Assembly: GCF_025452195.1 (NCBI RefSeq)
Contig: NZ_CP104970.1
Span: forward strand, 434,001 to 498,000
Reading direction: 5' to 3'
From: Phyllobacterium zundukense
Lineage (GTDB): Bacteria; Pseudomonadota; Alphaproteobacteria; Rhizobiales; Rhizobiaceae
Length of the DNA stretch: 64,000 bases
Below the pieces are notes generated by a model. That model saw nothing but the letters and a program-made list of their open reading frames with translations. It was not told where the DNA came from and did not search any database. This document shows, in pieces, positions 16,798 through 25,906 of the stretch. Each line of letters begins with the position of its first letter. The first letter of the stretch is position 1. A program made the position numbers and the translations under genes.

Positions 16798-17393
16798 GGG
16801 AATCTCCTGGTTGATCTTGGAAGAAGACAGCAAGTCACATCCGGCCAGCGAGACGTCCGCTGGGCGTTGAGTAAATCTCATTGTTATGTCGACAGAACTA
16901 TCGAATAGCATAATCGACTAAATCTATAGAGATAATATTCTAAATTTACCTGACCCCGCGAAACAGCATCTCCGTTACTGCGGTCTCGGTGGCGAATTCT
17001 CTATAGCCGATAGCGCTGGCTCGCTGATTGGTGGAGGAGATCACGAAAGGGGGTAAGGGCGCTCGAGGCGATGACACGTCAAGTATCATCACCCCGTCAT
17101 TGTCGTGGACATGATTAAAGAAGCAATCCACGAGACAGACTGATGTTCAATTCTGCAGGAGATTCGAAAAGCATCAGCAACGGACGCCCGCGGATCGGCT
17201 AGTGGCATTCTCGGTTGCGGTCATGGCGGCAACTCCGGCGCAAATGGAGCCTCGACTGATGAAATAAACTTTTGACAAATCAATTTTGCGATTGCTGCCA
17301 ATTGAGCAAAACGTGCGTTCTTGGCACGATCGACGCCAACTTGTGCTCTGGCAAACGCTTGGCTACGTTAAGCAACCAGAAAGCAGGTTTGGA
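16798..17393. other. intergenic region between atsK and selO
   Basis: About 600 bases with no convincing gene. The part next to atsK (16900-16950) is AT-rich and should hold the atsK operon promoter, but I could not define a -35/-10 pair or a CysB-like site with confidence. The short frames here lack ribosome sites and family features. Confidence 0.5.
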
Positions 17394-18868
17394 ATGACCG
17401 AAATCGCATTCGACCATAGTTATAGCCGACTGCCGGACAAGTTCTTCATTCGGACAATGCCTACCCCTGTTGCATCTCCGAGATTGATCAAGCTGAACTT
17501 GGACCTCGTCTACCAGCTGGGGCTAGATGATCGGTGGTTGAACAGCGCCGAGGGTATCCACATGCTCGCGGGAAACAATGTCCCGAGGGGCGCTAACCCT
17601 ATTGCCACCGCATATGCAGGACATCAGTTTGGTTATTTCGTCCCGCGACTGGGCGATGGCCGGGCGATCTTGCTCGGTGAAGTCATTGATCGAGACGGTG
17701 TCCGACGTGATATACAGTTAAAGGGGGCGGGACCGACGCCTTTTTCGCGTGGCGGAGATGGACGTTCGGCGCTGGGTCCCGTTCTGCGCGAATATATCTT
17801 AAGCGAAGCAATGAATGCCCTGCGGATTCCAACGACCCGCGCGCTCGCTGCCGTACTGACCGGAGAAACTGTTGCGCGTGAGACGTCTCTCCCTGGTGCC
17901 GTTCTCACCCGCGTCGCCTCCAGTCATATAAGAATTGGCACGTTTAATTTTTTGCCGCACGGGGTGACACTGAGGGCATCCGTGCTCTCGCAGACCACGT
18001 CATTGCCCGCCATTATCCCGAGGCGGCAGCAGGCGAGATGCCCTACCGGTCGCTCCTGGCGGCAGTGATCGAAGCCCAGGCCTCGCTGGTTGCACAGTGG
18101 ATGTTGGCCGGATTTATCCACGGTGTGATGAATACCGACAACATGTCCATCGCCGGCGAGACTATCGACTATGGTCCATGTGCATTCCTGGACAATTACG
18201 ATCCGGCGACGGTTTTCAGTTCTATCGATCACGCGGGCCGCTACGCGTATGGCAACCAGGGACCGGTCGCTCTGTGGAACCTGGTGCGTTTGGCAGAGAC
18301 ACTGCTCCCGTTGCTTGCGGACGATCAGGACACGGCAGTGTCCTTGGCCCAAAACGCGCTAGCCACTTTCGACGCCCAATTCGAGACGGTGTTTATCACC
18401 GGGATGAGGAGGAAGCTTGGTCTGTTCACCGAAGAAGAAAACGACCTGACACTTATCAAAGAACTGCTCGACACAATGAAGAAGGGCCGAGCGGACTTTA
18501 CTCTGACGTTCCGATATCTGGGCTACTCTGCCGAGACCATCAACGCCGATGAGAAAGTCCTCAACCTGTTTACAGAACCTGGCGCGTTCAGAAAATGGCT
18601 GGCACGCTGGCGGTCCCGGATCTCTCGTGAATCACAAACAGGTTTTGAGCGCCGGACTGCCATGCTCCACGTCAATCCGCTTTTTATCCCCCGGAATCAC
18701 CGCGTCGAAGCGGTGATAGCGGCAGCGGTCCAGAATAATAATTTCCGCCCGTTTGAAGAATTGCTGGCGGTTCGCGGCAAACCTTTCGAGGACCGGGCGA
18801 AATTCGCGCACTATGCAAAGCCACCGGAAATCAACGAGCGCGTGCTCGAAACGTTTTGTGGTACGTGA
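17394..18868 (+). pseudogene. selO: SelO/YdiU protein adenylyltransferase, single-base frameshift
   Basis: SelO pseudokinases transfer AMP from ATP to Ser, Thr or Tyr residues of redox proteins. The first frame starts [14 protein letters not shown] and carries [31 protein letters not shown] and the helical [21 protein letters not shown] region. After FNF it leaves frame. Reading on with one extra base in the T6 run at 17948-17953 restores [25 protein letters not shown], then the catalytic NTDN and DYGPCAFLD motifs, through to the normal C-terminus. Both halves are otherwise uninterrupted and total the family length (about 490). The lesion is a missing T in a homopolymer: recent inactivation, slippage or a sequencing error. 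Confidence 0.85.
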
Positions 18869-19071
18869 GGTCTCATATGTTCAAGAGAAATCGAGGCTAG
18901 GCGCGGCCGGAAATTTGCGAGCCGAATCGGCCGAAAGCCAAAAAGCACTGTTGAAGACTTCATAAAGGCCAAGACCGCTTGAACCCACCAATGGTCATGA
19001 AAGGCCCGCCAACTTTGCCTCACCACTGGTCCGCTCCACAAGGGCAAACCCGCCGAGATCATTGCTGTAAC

Positions 19072-19386
19072 TCAGGGCGATGAACTTTCGGGCTTGATGC
19101 CGAGTATCAAACGGAGACGTCTGATCACGGCAGCGGCCTCCAGCATGACTAATCTCGTTTCATCAAGATAGCTGAAATCGATCCTGTCTGCGTAGTCCGT
19201 CAGCCTGCAACAAATTTCCTCATCGATTTCGTAGGCAGCGGATCCATAAACAGCCAACAGGTTTTGATATGCCTCGATTTGTTTTGCAGCTTCACGAAGC
19301 AGCATCTGCTGCTCTGGCCGCGAGGTTGCTGCCAGCGTCCGCGCACTGGTCAACAGCCGATGTACAATTCCGGGCTTCTGCGACAA
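19072..19386 (-). CDS. hypothetical helical protein
   Basis: A 104-residue soluble protein, mostly helical by composition, containing LREAAKQIEAYQNLLAVYGSA and IDEEICCRLTDYADRI. No signal peptide or membrane segment, and no family recognised. It lies two bases behind another small unknown gene on the same strand, so they form a pair. Even codon usage and the tight spacing support it being real. Confidence 0.5.
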   Translation of the reverse strand: MSQKPGIVHRLLTSARTLAATSRPEQQMLLREAAKQIEAYQNLLAVYGSAAYEIDEEICCRLTDYADRIDFSYLDETRLVMLEAAAVIRRLRLILGIKPESSSP

Positions 19387-19388
19387 GG

Positions 19389-19643
19389 TCAGTCCATATC
19401 CGGAACTTCCCCTGACTGAAAGATGGTCGTTGGCGGGCCGTACTCGCCGATATTTGGCTCGGCTTCACGGGACCATGCAATCACCCCGTGGTGTTTTCTG
19501 GAAAGGTCGCGTGCGCTGCGCAGTGCACGCTCCTCGCTGTCAAATTGCACAGCATCGAAGGCAGGAGCAAGTTCTCCGTTGTCATCAAGGTCAAAGGCCA
19601 TGACCACAACCAGTTTCGTTGGTGAAGACATCAAGCTATCCAA
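19389..19643 (-). CDS. hypothetical small protein
   Basis: An 84-residue protein, or 80 residues if started at the second ATG (MSSPTKLVVVMAFDLDD). The sequence suggests a small alpha/beta fold, with VVVMAFDLDDNGEL, then ERALRSARDLSRKH, then VIAWSREAEPNIGEYGPP. No known domain was recognised. It is coupled to the 104-residue gene behind it. Confidence 0.5.
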   Translation of the reverse strand: MDSLMSSPTKLVVVMAFDLDDNGELAPAFDAVQFDSEERALRSARDLSRKHHGVIAWSREAEPNIGEYGPPTTIFQSGEVPDMD

Positions 19644-19910
19644 TTCAATCCTGTGGTTGCTTTTGCCGAAGACATAGCACGACGTCCGGCCATTAGGGTG
19701 AAGGAACGGCAGTCCCCTTGCAACGATTAGCCAATGATTTGCTAATAAACGCGGCGGCCTAACGCTGCGCGACTGGCGTGGGCAACCGATAGTGCCATCT
19801 CGAACATTGGGGCCTTTCTTGTATCAGTTGAAGCCTCTGTTGAGGCCGGCCAGTGCCAGTGCGCGTGCGGGTGATCAGCAGGCTCCGGCAATCAGATCGG
19901 CGTCCATTTC

Positions 19911-21041
19911 CTAAACGGCCGGTGGGTATCTATTTAAGTTTTCGACGATGCGTTCAAGTGCGAAGGAAAGCTCTGCCCTTGTTTTCGGCGCGACCAAGGA
20001 AAGACGAACCTTATTTGGCATCGTGATCCCGCCAGCATTGAAGAGATCACTTGCACGCATTAGCACATTGTCTCGTCTCACGGCAGACACGAGGTCTGAA
20101 ACTTTCCAATGATCGGGAAGGCTCAGCCAGAGATGGAGGGAAGCGTTCTTCGACAAGAACGAGAAGCCTTTGAGCGCGCCTGATGCGATCGCTTGCCTCG
20201 CAGCTACCTCTTTTTGGATTTCTGTAGCAATTTCGTCGGCTGCGCCGCTCTTGATGAGGTCGGCCACAATGGCCGAAGATATGCCTGGCACAAACCATGA
20301 CGAGATACTCTGGATAGGAGTGCATAAGTCGAGAAAAGCGGCCTCGTCTTCAGGTGACACAAGAAAGGCTACCCGCAGTCCCATCCCGATGCATTTTGAT
20401 ACGCTCATGAGATACCAAGTGATATCAGGAGCGATTGAGGCGATAGGTGGTGGGGCATTTGGCATGAGCTTGCCGTGAACATCATCTTCGATGATGATGA
20501 CGCCATTCCTGCGGGCAATTTCAGCTATCTCGGAACGGCGCGACACCGACAGGATGGACGTCGTAGGATTGTGAATTGTCGGATTGCAGTAGAGCACTTT
20601 GGGCCGCTCGCGCTCGCAAACGCGCGCGAAGGCGTCGGGAACGAGCCCATACTCATCGATCTCAACGCCAGCTACGCGAATGTCGAATAGTCGGCAAATT
20701 TGCGAAATGCCTGCGTAGGACATCATCTCGGTCGCTAGGCAGTTACCGGTCCCGACGAGCCGGGGCATGAGAATCTGTAGGCAATTTTGCGTTCCACCGG
20801 AAATGTATAGCCGATCAGCTGAAGGGGTAAAGCCGAGCCGTTTGCCAAGCCAGTCCGCCGCTAGTTCCTTCTCACTTTCGGAGCCAAAGAAGCGATGGCG
20901 TTGAACCATGAAATCAAGATCATCCAGGTTTGCGACATTGGCGAGCGATGCCCGAATTCTAAGGTTGAGACCCGCAATGTCGGGCGGCATCGTCCGCGTC
21001 ATATCGATCGGTTCGCGATCAGCGAGTTTCAAAATGCTCAT
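19911..21041 (-). CDS. MocR-like PLP aminotransferase without DNA-binding domain (copy 1)
   Basis: A 376-residue fold-type-I PLP enzyme matching the aminotransferase half of MocR regulators, with no GntR helix-turn-helix. The PLP lysine is in SVSKCIGMGLR, the substrate/cofactor motif is HNPTTS, and the PLP-nitrogen Asp is in IIEDDVHGKL. The Tyr usual three residues after that Asp is His here. It is the last of three tightly spaced minus-strand genes behind a UgpB-like receptor and an alpha/beta hydrolase. Three close relatives lie in this window, each next to a UgpB-like receptor gene. Its amino substrate is unknown; an amino compound imported by the neighbouring receptor is the natural guess. 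Confidence 0.8.
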   Translation of the reverse strand: MSILKLADREPIDMTRTMPPDIAGLNLRIRASLANVANLDDLDFMVQRHRFFGSESEKELAADWLGKRLGFTPSADRLYISGGTQNCLQILMPRLVGTGNCLATEMMSYAGISQICRLFDIRVAGVEIDEYGLVPDAFARVCERERPKVLYCNPTIHNPTTSILSVSRRSEIAEIARRNGVIIIEDDVHGKLMPNAPPPIASIAPDITWYLMSVSKCIGMGLRVAFLVSPEDEAAFLDLCTPIQSISSWFVPGISSAIVADLIKSGAADEIATEIQKEVAARQAIASGALKGFSFLSKNASLHLWLSLPDHWKVSDLVSAVRRDNVLMRASDLFNAGGITMPNKVRLSLVAPKTRAELSFALERIVENLNRYPPAV

Positions 21042-21058
21042 TGATGTCTTTCCAGATG

Positions 21059-22162
21059 TTAGTGATCAGTAGGGCGCGGCCCAAAGATCATACAAAGTTG
21101 GCGGCGGAGCTCGCCAACCTCGTCGATCAGTTCGGCGATGTGGTCCGCGGTCTCCTTTGCGCCTCGCGCGCCGAGGAAAAAGAAATGGCCGGCTTCGACC
21201 TCCCGGTAGAGACGCCCGGGCATTTCGGTGACGAACGCACGTAGTTTCGCCCAGGAAATCACATCGAGATCAAGGCGGGCTGCGTCGGCGCGCAACTTTT
21301 GGACGTTGAAGAAATGCCAGGCTGATCGATCGCCTAAAACATGCCCCTCGTCGACACGCTCGGTCGGCAAAATCGTCGCGGTGAAAGGGAATGTTGAGAA
21401 GTGGGTTGCCCTCATATCTTCCTGCGCTGCCTCGAAATCCCAACTTACTCCCGCGGCTGAATAGCGCTGCGGAGTGCCGCGCAACATGATCGGCGTGTTA
21501 CAGATGTATTGGCGCAAGTAGACTTCGTCGCTGACGATCACATTGCCATTGAGCTGCCGCTGAGCATTCAGTTCCTTGAGGAAGCTCTTAATGAACCGAT
21601 CGGCAATACCGTCGGGCGCGTCTTCTAGGGTGCGGGCCCAAAGCCCGTGCGTCGTCAGTTTTTCCCCGCCCGAAGCTAAAGGCATGAGGCCAGGAAGCGG
21701 CGGCGTCGCTGCCATCGACAAGAAGCAGGATACGTTAATGTTTCGACGAAGGAGTGCCGTATTGATTGCCGCAACGGAGCGCCCAGCCATGCTCCACATC
21801 GCTACAGCAACCGGACGCATCGGCGTGTCCTTGAGGACCGCAGATGTAACCGCGGCAACCCACCCTGACCAAGCCTTGATTGTTAGATCAGGCAGGACGG
21901 CTTCCACCGCGGGATGGTCGGTTGGATAGGATAGTGCGAGCAGCCCCAACTGCTGTTGATCGAGCCAATAATCTAGGAACTGGGTGCGATCTGAAGACGG
22001 ATCGCCGTAGGCGATGCGTGCCAAATGGGCCCCTCCCGGAAGAAAGATGACAAGAGGCTGTTCGGTATTTCCTCGGCGGAAGTAGTGGAGACTTCTGATG
22101 CCACCTTGCAGCACTCGCTCCTCACTCGTGAACAAGGCTGGATGCGGTTCGTCCTTTATCAT
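21059..22162 (-). CDS. alpha/beta-hydrolase-like protein of unknown substrate
   Basis: A 367-residue cytosolic protein. The beta-strand plus oxyanion-like segment VIFLPGGAHLARIAYG is followed by a nucleophile elbow of form AMWSMAGRSVAA, and a late His lies in EAGHFFFLGARG. This supports an alpha/beta hydrolase with a Ser-His catalytic pair. The acid residue is not certain. It is 17 bases upstream of a MocR-like aminotransferase and 96 bases behind a UgpB-like receptor. Two decayed relatives occur at 29735-30240 and 37600-37722, so it was part of the duplicated module. I do not recognise a named family. Confidence 0.65.
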   Translation of the reverse strand: MIKDEPHPALFTSEERVLQGGIRSLHYFRRGNTEQPLVIFLPGGAHLARIAYGDPSSDRTQFLDYWLDQQQLGLLALSYPTDHPAVEAVLPDLTIKAWSGWVAAVTSAVLKDTPMRPVAVAMWSMAGRSVAAINTALLRRNINVSCFLSMAATPPLPGLMPLASGGEKLTTHGLWARTLEDAPDGIADRFIKSFLKELNAQRQLNGNVIVSDEVYLRQYICNTPIMLRGTPQRYSAAGVSWDFEAAQEDMRATHFSTFPFTATILPTERVDEGHVLGDRSAWHFFNVQKLRADAARLDLDVISWAKLRAFVTEMPGRLYREVEAGHFFFLGARGAKETADHIAELIDEVGELRRQLCMIFGPRPTDH

Positions 22163-22258
22163 GCAGAATCTTTCATCAATTTAAGGTCGATATCGCCAAG
22201 TAGAGGAGGCAGTCCAGATCCCGGCGATACAAAGTTTGCTAGGGCGCTGAGACCCGCA

Positions 22259-23560
22259 TTAGTGAGGAAGAAATGCTTCAACGGTCTTCGTAAGGTCTGC
22301 CATTGCATCCTCCGGTGCTCGCTTCAACGTGACGACCTCGTAGCAAATGTCTTCGATCGCCTTGGTGATCTGAGGAGTGTTATCCCCTGGGAACGTGTAC
22401 CAACCGGTCATCAATGGCAGACGGTCGGCGGGCACCAATTGCTCTGGATGATCCTTGAAGTACTTCCCCAGCCCGTTTGGATCTTGCATGCCCGCGACAT
22501 TAACCGGAACGTATCCTGTGGTCTCGGCCATTATGAGCTGACCAACCGGACCGATAGCAAATTTGATGTAGTTCCACGCGGCCTGTTGCTTTTCCCGATC
22601 TTGCGTGAGCATTACGAGACCGTTGCCCGCTGCGGGCAGCCGGTCATTCGTTGATGAAACCGGAAAAGGTCCGACTTTTACTTCGAATTGGCCAGCAGCT
22701 GCGCGTTGATAATTGTGCAGCTCAGCGCTCGTAGTAGCAAGCATAGCAAGAGTGCCAGCACTGAAAGCCTGCCTAGCCTGATTTCTCCCGAACGAAGGTT
22801 GGCCTTCTTTTCCCAAGCGCTGCAAGAGGTTCATGGCTTGCAGGCCGGCCGGTCCATTAAATTCGACTTTTTGTTCCTGTTCATTCATCATCCTGCCGCC
22901 GAAGCTTCCTACGAGCATCTGAAATGACCAGCCGCCATTGGTGTATTCGACGTAAATGCCGTCATTCTCCGGCCCGAGCGTCTTAACCTTATTGGCAAGG
23001 TTGATGATGCCGGTCCAGTCGGTAGGGAGATTGTTGGGGTCGCCGCCTGCTCTCTTTATGAGGGTGGCGTTGTAAAAAATAACCGGAGCTGAGATCGCAA
23101 ATGGCAGTCCATACGATTTGCCTTGGAAAGAGGCGAAAGACTTAACGCTGTCCGGCACTCCGACATCTTTCCATGTGGGATCGTCTGCGACGAAGTTATC
23201 AAGAGGAACCGCGATTCCGCGATCGGCCAGGGTTCTGATCTGATTGAGACCTTCGTGAGTAACATCAGGCAGTTCGCCAGTGATCTTTTGCCGTAAGATC
23301 TGCTGGGTAAGGCCCTGATAATCGGCGGCGGGTGAGTCCAAGATCACCTTGATCTCGGGATTGTTCTCCATAAAGCGCGTGGCAATTGCTTCGTAGAGAC
23401 CACTGAGATGCGCTGGGGCATAGGAAACTCTGATTGTTACTTTCTTGTCAGTACCGGTCTTCGCATCCGCCGAAGCAGCGACGACATGGCCGGACGAGAC
23501 GGCCAATGCGCCTAAAGCTAAGGCGCTTGCGATCAAAACAGCACGGCGGTTTTTAGGCAT
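22259..23560 (-). CDS. UgpB-like ABC substrate-binding protein (receptor 1)
   Basis: A 433-residue family-1 (COG1653) receptor with a Sec signal peptide ending near HVVAASA. Features shared across this array are PDVTHEGLN, LPTDWTGIINLA, NQARQAFSAGTLAML, NGLVMLTQD, GWYTFPGDNTPQI and LKRAPEDAM. It captures a solute for an importer, but no permease genes are beside it; the only intact matching permease set in the window is at 46629-49590. UgpB-type proteins bind glycerol phosphates and sugars. The ligand here is not determined by the sequence. Confidence 0.85.
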   Translation of the reverse strand: MPKNRRAVLIASALALGALAVSSGHVVAASADAKTGTDKKVTIRVSYAPAHLSGLYEAIATRFMENNPEIKVILDSPAADYQGLTQQILRQKITGELPDVTHEGLNQIRTLADRGIAVPLDNFVADDPTWKDVGVPDSVKSFASFQGKSYGLPFAISAPVIFYNATLIKRAGGDPNNLPTDWTGIINLANKVKTLGPENDGIYVEYTNGGWSFQMLVGSFGGRMMNEQEQKVEFNGPAGLQAMNLLQRLGKEGQPSFGRNQARQAFSAGTLAMLATTSAELHNYQRAAAGQFEVKVGPFPVSSTNDRLPAAGNGLVMLTQDREKQQAAWNYIKFAIGPVGQLIMAETTGYVPVNVAGMQDPNGLGKYFKDHPEQLVPADRLPLMTGWYTFPGDNTPQITKAIEDICYEVVTLKRAPEDAMADLTKTVEAFLPH

Positions 23561-23832
23561 AAAATGGTCTCCGGCACATTAGAGTTTGAGGAGTGGCGCC
23601 TGCATCAGGCCCTTGAGAGTGGTATAGATAAACGCAGGACGACAGCGTTCTTCTCGTCGGAAGTCTTTGTTGATGTTTTCGCGGTGTCGCTCTGGAAGGC
23701 CAACTGCGGTGCGATGAGTTCAATAATAAGGTTTTCATCTGCCCTTCGAATGACAAGCACATGACAAAGATCGCGAAATTCGATGATATGGATGCGTTTC
23801 TGGATGATTCCGGAGATCTCGGCAGCTCTCTG

Positions 23833-23890
23833 GCGTCCGGGCGTCGGCCCGAACGTCTTGTGTATTTGTTCGATGGTTATGCCCCGTCAT
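23833..23890 (-). pseudogene. 5' remnant of a ugpC-type ATPase gene
   Basis: The stretch starting at the CAT complement closely matches the first 15-20 codons of the intact ugpC at 49590 (ATG, a run encoding a KIEKTFG-like start, then CGGGCGTCGGCCCGAA) but is out of frame and quickly diverges. It stands at the same place relative to the ATCG-N7-CGAT box as the intact gene does, showing that a transporter module once began here. Confidence 0.65.
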
Positions 23891-23930
23891 GTGTTCCTCG
23901 TTGAGCTGCCAGTAGGACCGCCATCGCTCT

Positions 23931-24016
23931 GAATGGCGAGACCATTGAAACCGTCGTGTTACGAACTGATGACATATATCGAATAAACCGATGCCAATGG
24001 CGCGATCCCTGGATGG
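23931..24016. repeat. fossil copy 1 of the ugpC/LysR divergent promoter
   Basis: Near-identical to 35943-36050 and 49636-49760: GAGACCATTGAAACCGTCGT, then ACTGATGACATATATCG, then the dyad and TGGATGGAT. It holds the ATCG-AATAAAC-CGAT box at 23978-23992. It separates a ugpC 5' remnant from a LysR remnant, so it is a duplicated divergent promoter. Confidence 0.8.
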
Positions 24017-24045
24017 ATGAAGCCGGTCATTGGACGGAGAGATTG

Positions 24046-24427
24046 TGACGTACGAAACTGATCTTTCGCTCCGTTCAGGTCGCACGAGGCGACAGCGTCA
24101 CGCGGGCCGCGGAGACACTCGGTATCAGCCAAACTTCGGTCAGCCACCAACCAGCAGGATTTGAGGAATATTTCGGGCGATGATGATCGAGCGGCCCGGC
24201 CATCACCGCAAAGCTCAGGCGCCGCAACGACAGGAAGGACGCTATCGTCTTGTTGTGCGGACGTCGCTTTCCACTTGGCCTATACGGTCTCATCCCAATT
24301 TGCGCGAATTCTCGAAAGAAATGGATGGCGGCACGGACGATATCATCAGTATCTGGTTTGCACCCGCTTCCACTGATAGCTTTTGCCATGCTCCTAAACC
24401 CAAACTTGATGTTGACTGAGCCCGCCG
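24046..24427 (+). pseudogene. LysR-family regulator remnant (copy 1)
   Basis: Base-level similarity to the intact LysR gene at 56128 is plain. The helix-turn-helix part reads like ARDNSVTRASKTLGITQSSV in broken frames. After a loss of roughly 75 bases comes a stretch matching LVVRTSLSTFAYTVLIPNLR and the FSKEM segment, then a match to ASTDAFDVLLTRDLMLTEP. Several frameshifts make it non-functional. It shows that a relative of the 56128 regulator once stood beside this transporter module. Confidence 0.8.
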
Positions 24428-24744
24428 AAGTCATAGTTCCCCTACCAAGACGGCTGATCGACGGCATGAACGGTCGTTTGTCGATGGTGACCCGGGCGCC
24501 GTGGCGAATGGTGCGGACAAGACGGTCCTCGTCATCATAGTGTACAGCGCCGACGACGAGCAGCGTTGAGAGGCCGGCGGCCTTGTACGATGATCTGGGC
24601 GGGAAGTTCGGAACGAATGCCTGTGATGAGGCAGCCTGGATTCACCGCGTTCCAGGAAAGGAAGTTCAGCAGTCCGGCTCCCGAGTGCGGAAAGGTCGCT
24701 GTAATGTCATACAGCGACCTTCACCGGTCCATGGCCTGGACAAG
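24428..24744. other. degenerate stretch between LysR remnant and aminotransferase copy 2
   Basis: No intact gene. On the minus strand a short in-frame run (AAGLSTLLVVGAVHYDDEDR then VRTIRHGARVTIDKRPF) looks protein-like but has no start and no recognised family; it may be a remnant of a lost neighbour. Confidence 0.4.
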
Positions 24745-25842
24745 TCAGGCTGCTTTTAGAACGGCAGCGACCCCTTCCAAAGCTGTGGTCAATTCCTCGC
24801 GATTGCTGGGGCTGCCAAGAACAATTCGTATTGCGGGCGAGGCCTGCTCGTTCGACACTGCAAACATTTCCCCACTTCGGAGAACGACCCCTTGCTGATT
24901 GCAGGCACTGATGAACCCTTCTTGCGTGAGGCCAGCAGGCAGATCGAGCCACAAATGCAGCGCTTCTGGTTTAGCCAGGTAGCTAGCGCGGCCGAGGATC
25001 GACCGCGCTATCACCTGTCGGGCCGCAGCTTCCTCTCTCACGGCGTCAAGAATGCGCCTACCGACACCATTGCCGATCCAGTGCTCAACGATGGCAGCCG
25101 AAACTGGCGAGACGAACCAGGTGGAGGTGGTGTTGAAGGGCTGAAAGGCCCTTGCGGAGGCTGCGGCGTCGGGTGCTACGAGATAGCCGATACGCAGGCC
25201 AGGCGCGATGCATTTTGCAAGTCCCGTCGCATGCCATGTAACGTCAGGAGCCAAGGCCGCGATTGGCGGCGGAGCATCCTTTGGCAAGAGGCCGTACACG
25301 TCATCCTCGATGATGATCACACCGTATCTGCGCGCTATTTCAGCCAATGCCAACCTGCGCTCGCGCGACATTATGATAGTCGTGGGGTTGTGAAGCGTGG
25401 GCGACAAAAAGAGAGCTTTTGGCTTATCGGTTTTGCATACGGCTTCGAACGCCTCTGGCAAAGCGCCGTCATCGTCCATCTCGATCGCGCGCACGTCAAT
25501 GCCCAAAAAGGTAGCGAGACGACGAAAGCCGTAGTAGCTGAGGCGTTCCGTGAGCAACAGTCCGCCTTGGCCTACCATTGTCGCCAGCGTTATAAACAAG
25601 GCGTTCTGGGTGCCGTTCGTGACGATGATCCGATCCGGATCTAGTTCTTCACCGAACCGCTGCTTCAGCCAGAGGCCGCCGGCGCGCCGATCTTCCATCG
25701 CACCGATAAATTTGTGTGTTCGCATTAAGGTCGGTAAGTCGCTTCGCCTCGAGAGTTCGAGGAAAGCTTTGGAAAACTCCTCGCCGACCCAGGAAGGTGT
25801 GGGCGGCGTTGTACGTATCAGGCTGATGGGTTCTCGTGACAT
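24745..25842 (-). CDS. MocR-like PLP aminotransferase without DNA-binding domain (copy 2)
   Basis: A 365-residue fold-type-I enzyme starting MSREPISLIRTTPP; the longer frame overlaps the upstream receptor gene and is rejected. The PLP lysine is in TGLAKCIAPGLRIGY, the cofactor motif is HNPTTIIMS, and IIEDDVYGLLP keeps both the Asp and the Tyr expected of an active aminotransferase. It follows receptor 2 by 64 bases and is probably co-transcribed with it and the phosphodiesterase upstream. Pairing of a receptor with this enzyme type recurs in the array. Confidence 0.82.
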   Translation of the reverse strand: MSREPISLIRTTPPTPSWVGEEFSKAFLELSRRSDLPTLMRTHKFIGAMEDRRAGGLWLKQRFGEELDPDRIIVTNGTQNALFITLATMVGQGGLLLTERLSYYGFRRLATFLGIDVRAIEMDDDGALPEAFEAVCKTDKPKALFLSPTLHNPTTIIMSRERRLALAEIARRYGVIIIEDDVYGLLPKDAPPPIAALAPDVTWHATGLAKCIAPGLRIGYLVAPDAAASARAFQPFNTTSTWFVSPVSAAIVEHWIGNGVGRRILDAVREEAAARQVIARSILGRASYLAKPEALHLWLDLPAGLTQEGFISACNQQGVVLRSGEMFAVSNEQASPAIRIVLGSPSNREELTTALEGVAAVLKAA

Positions 25843-25906
25843 TGAATTGTCCTTATGTGAAAAGAGGCCTGCGGCCCGAATGGCCGCAACCGTGTCGAGC
25901 AACGAA

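Noticed and set aside
17286..17393. Upstream TTG start extending selO by 36 residues
   Set aside because: The extension is not part of SelO proteins and the ATG at 17394 has the expected [14 protein letters not shown] beginning.
24075..24467. Minus-strand 130-codon frame
   Set aside because: It runs antisense through the LysR remnant and has no features of its own.
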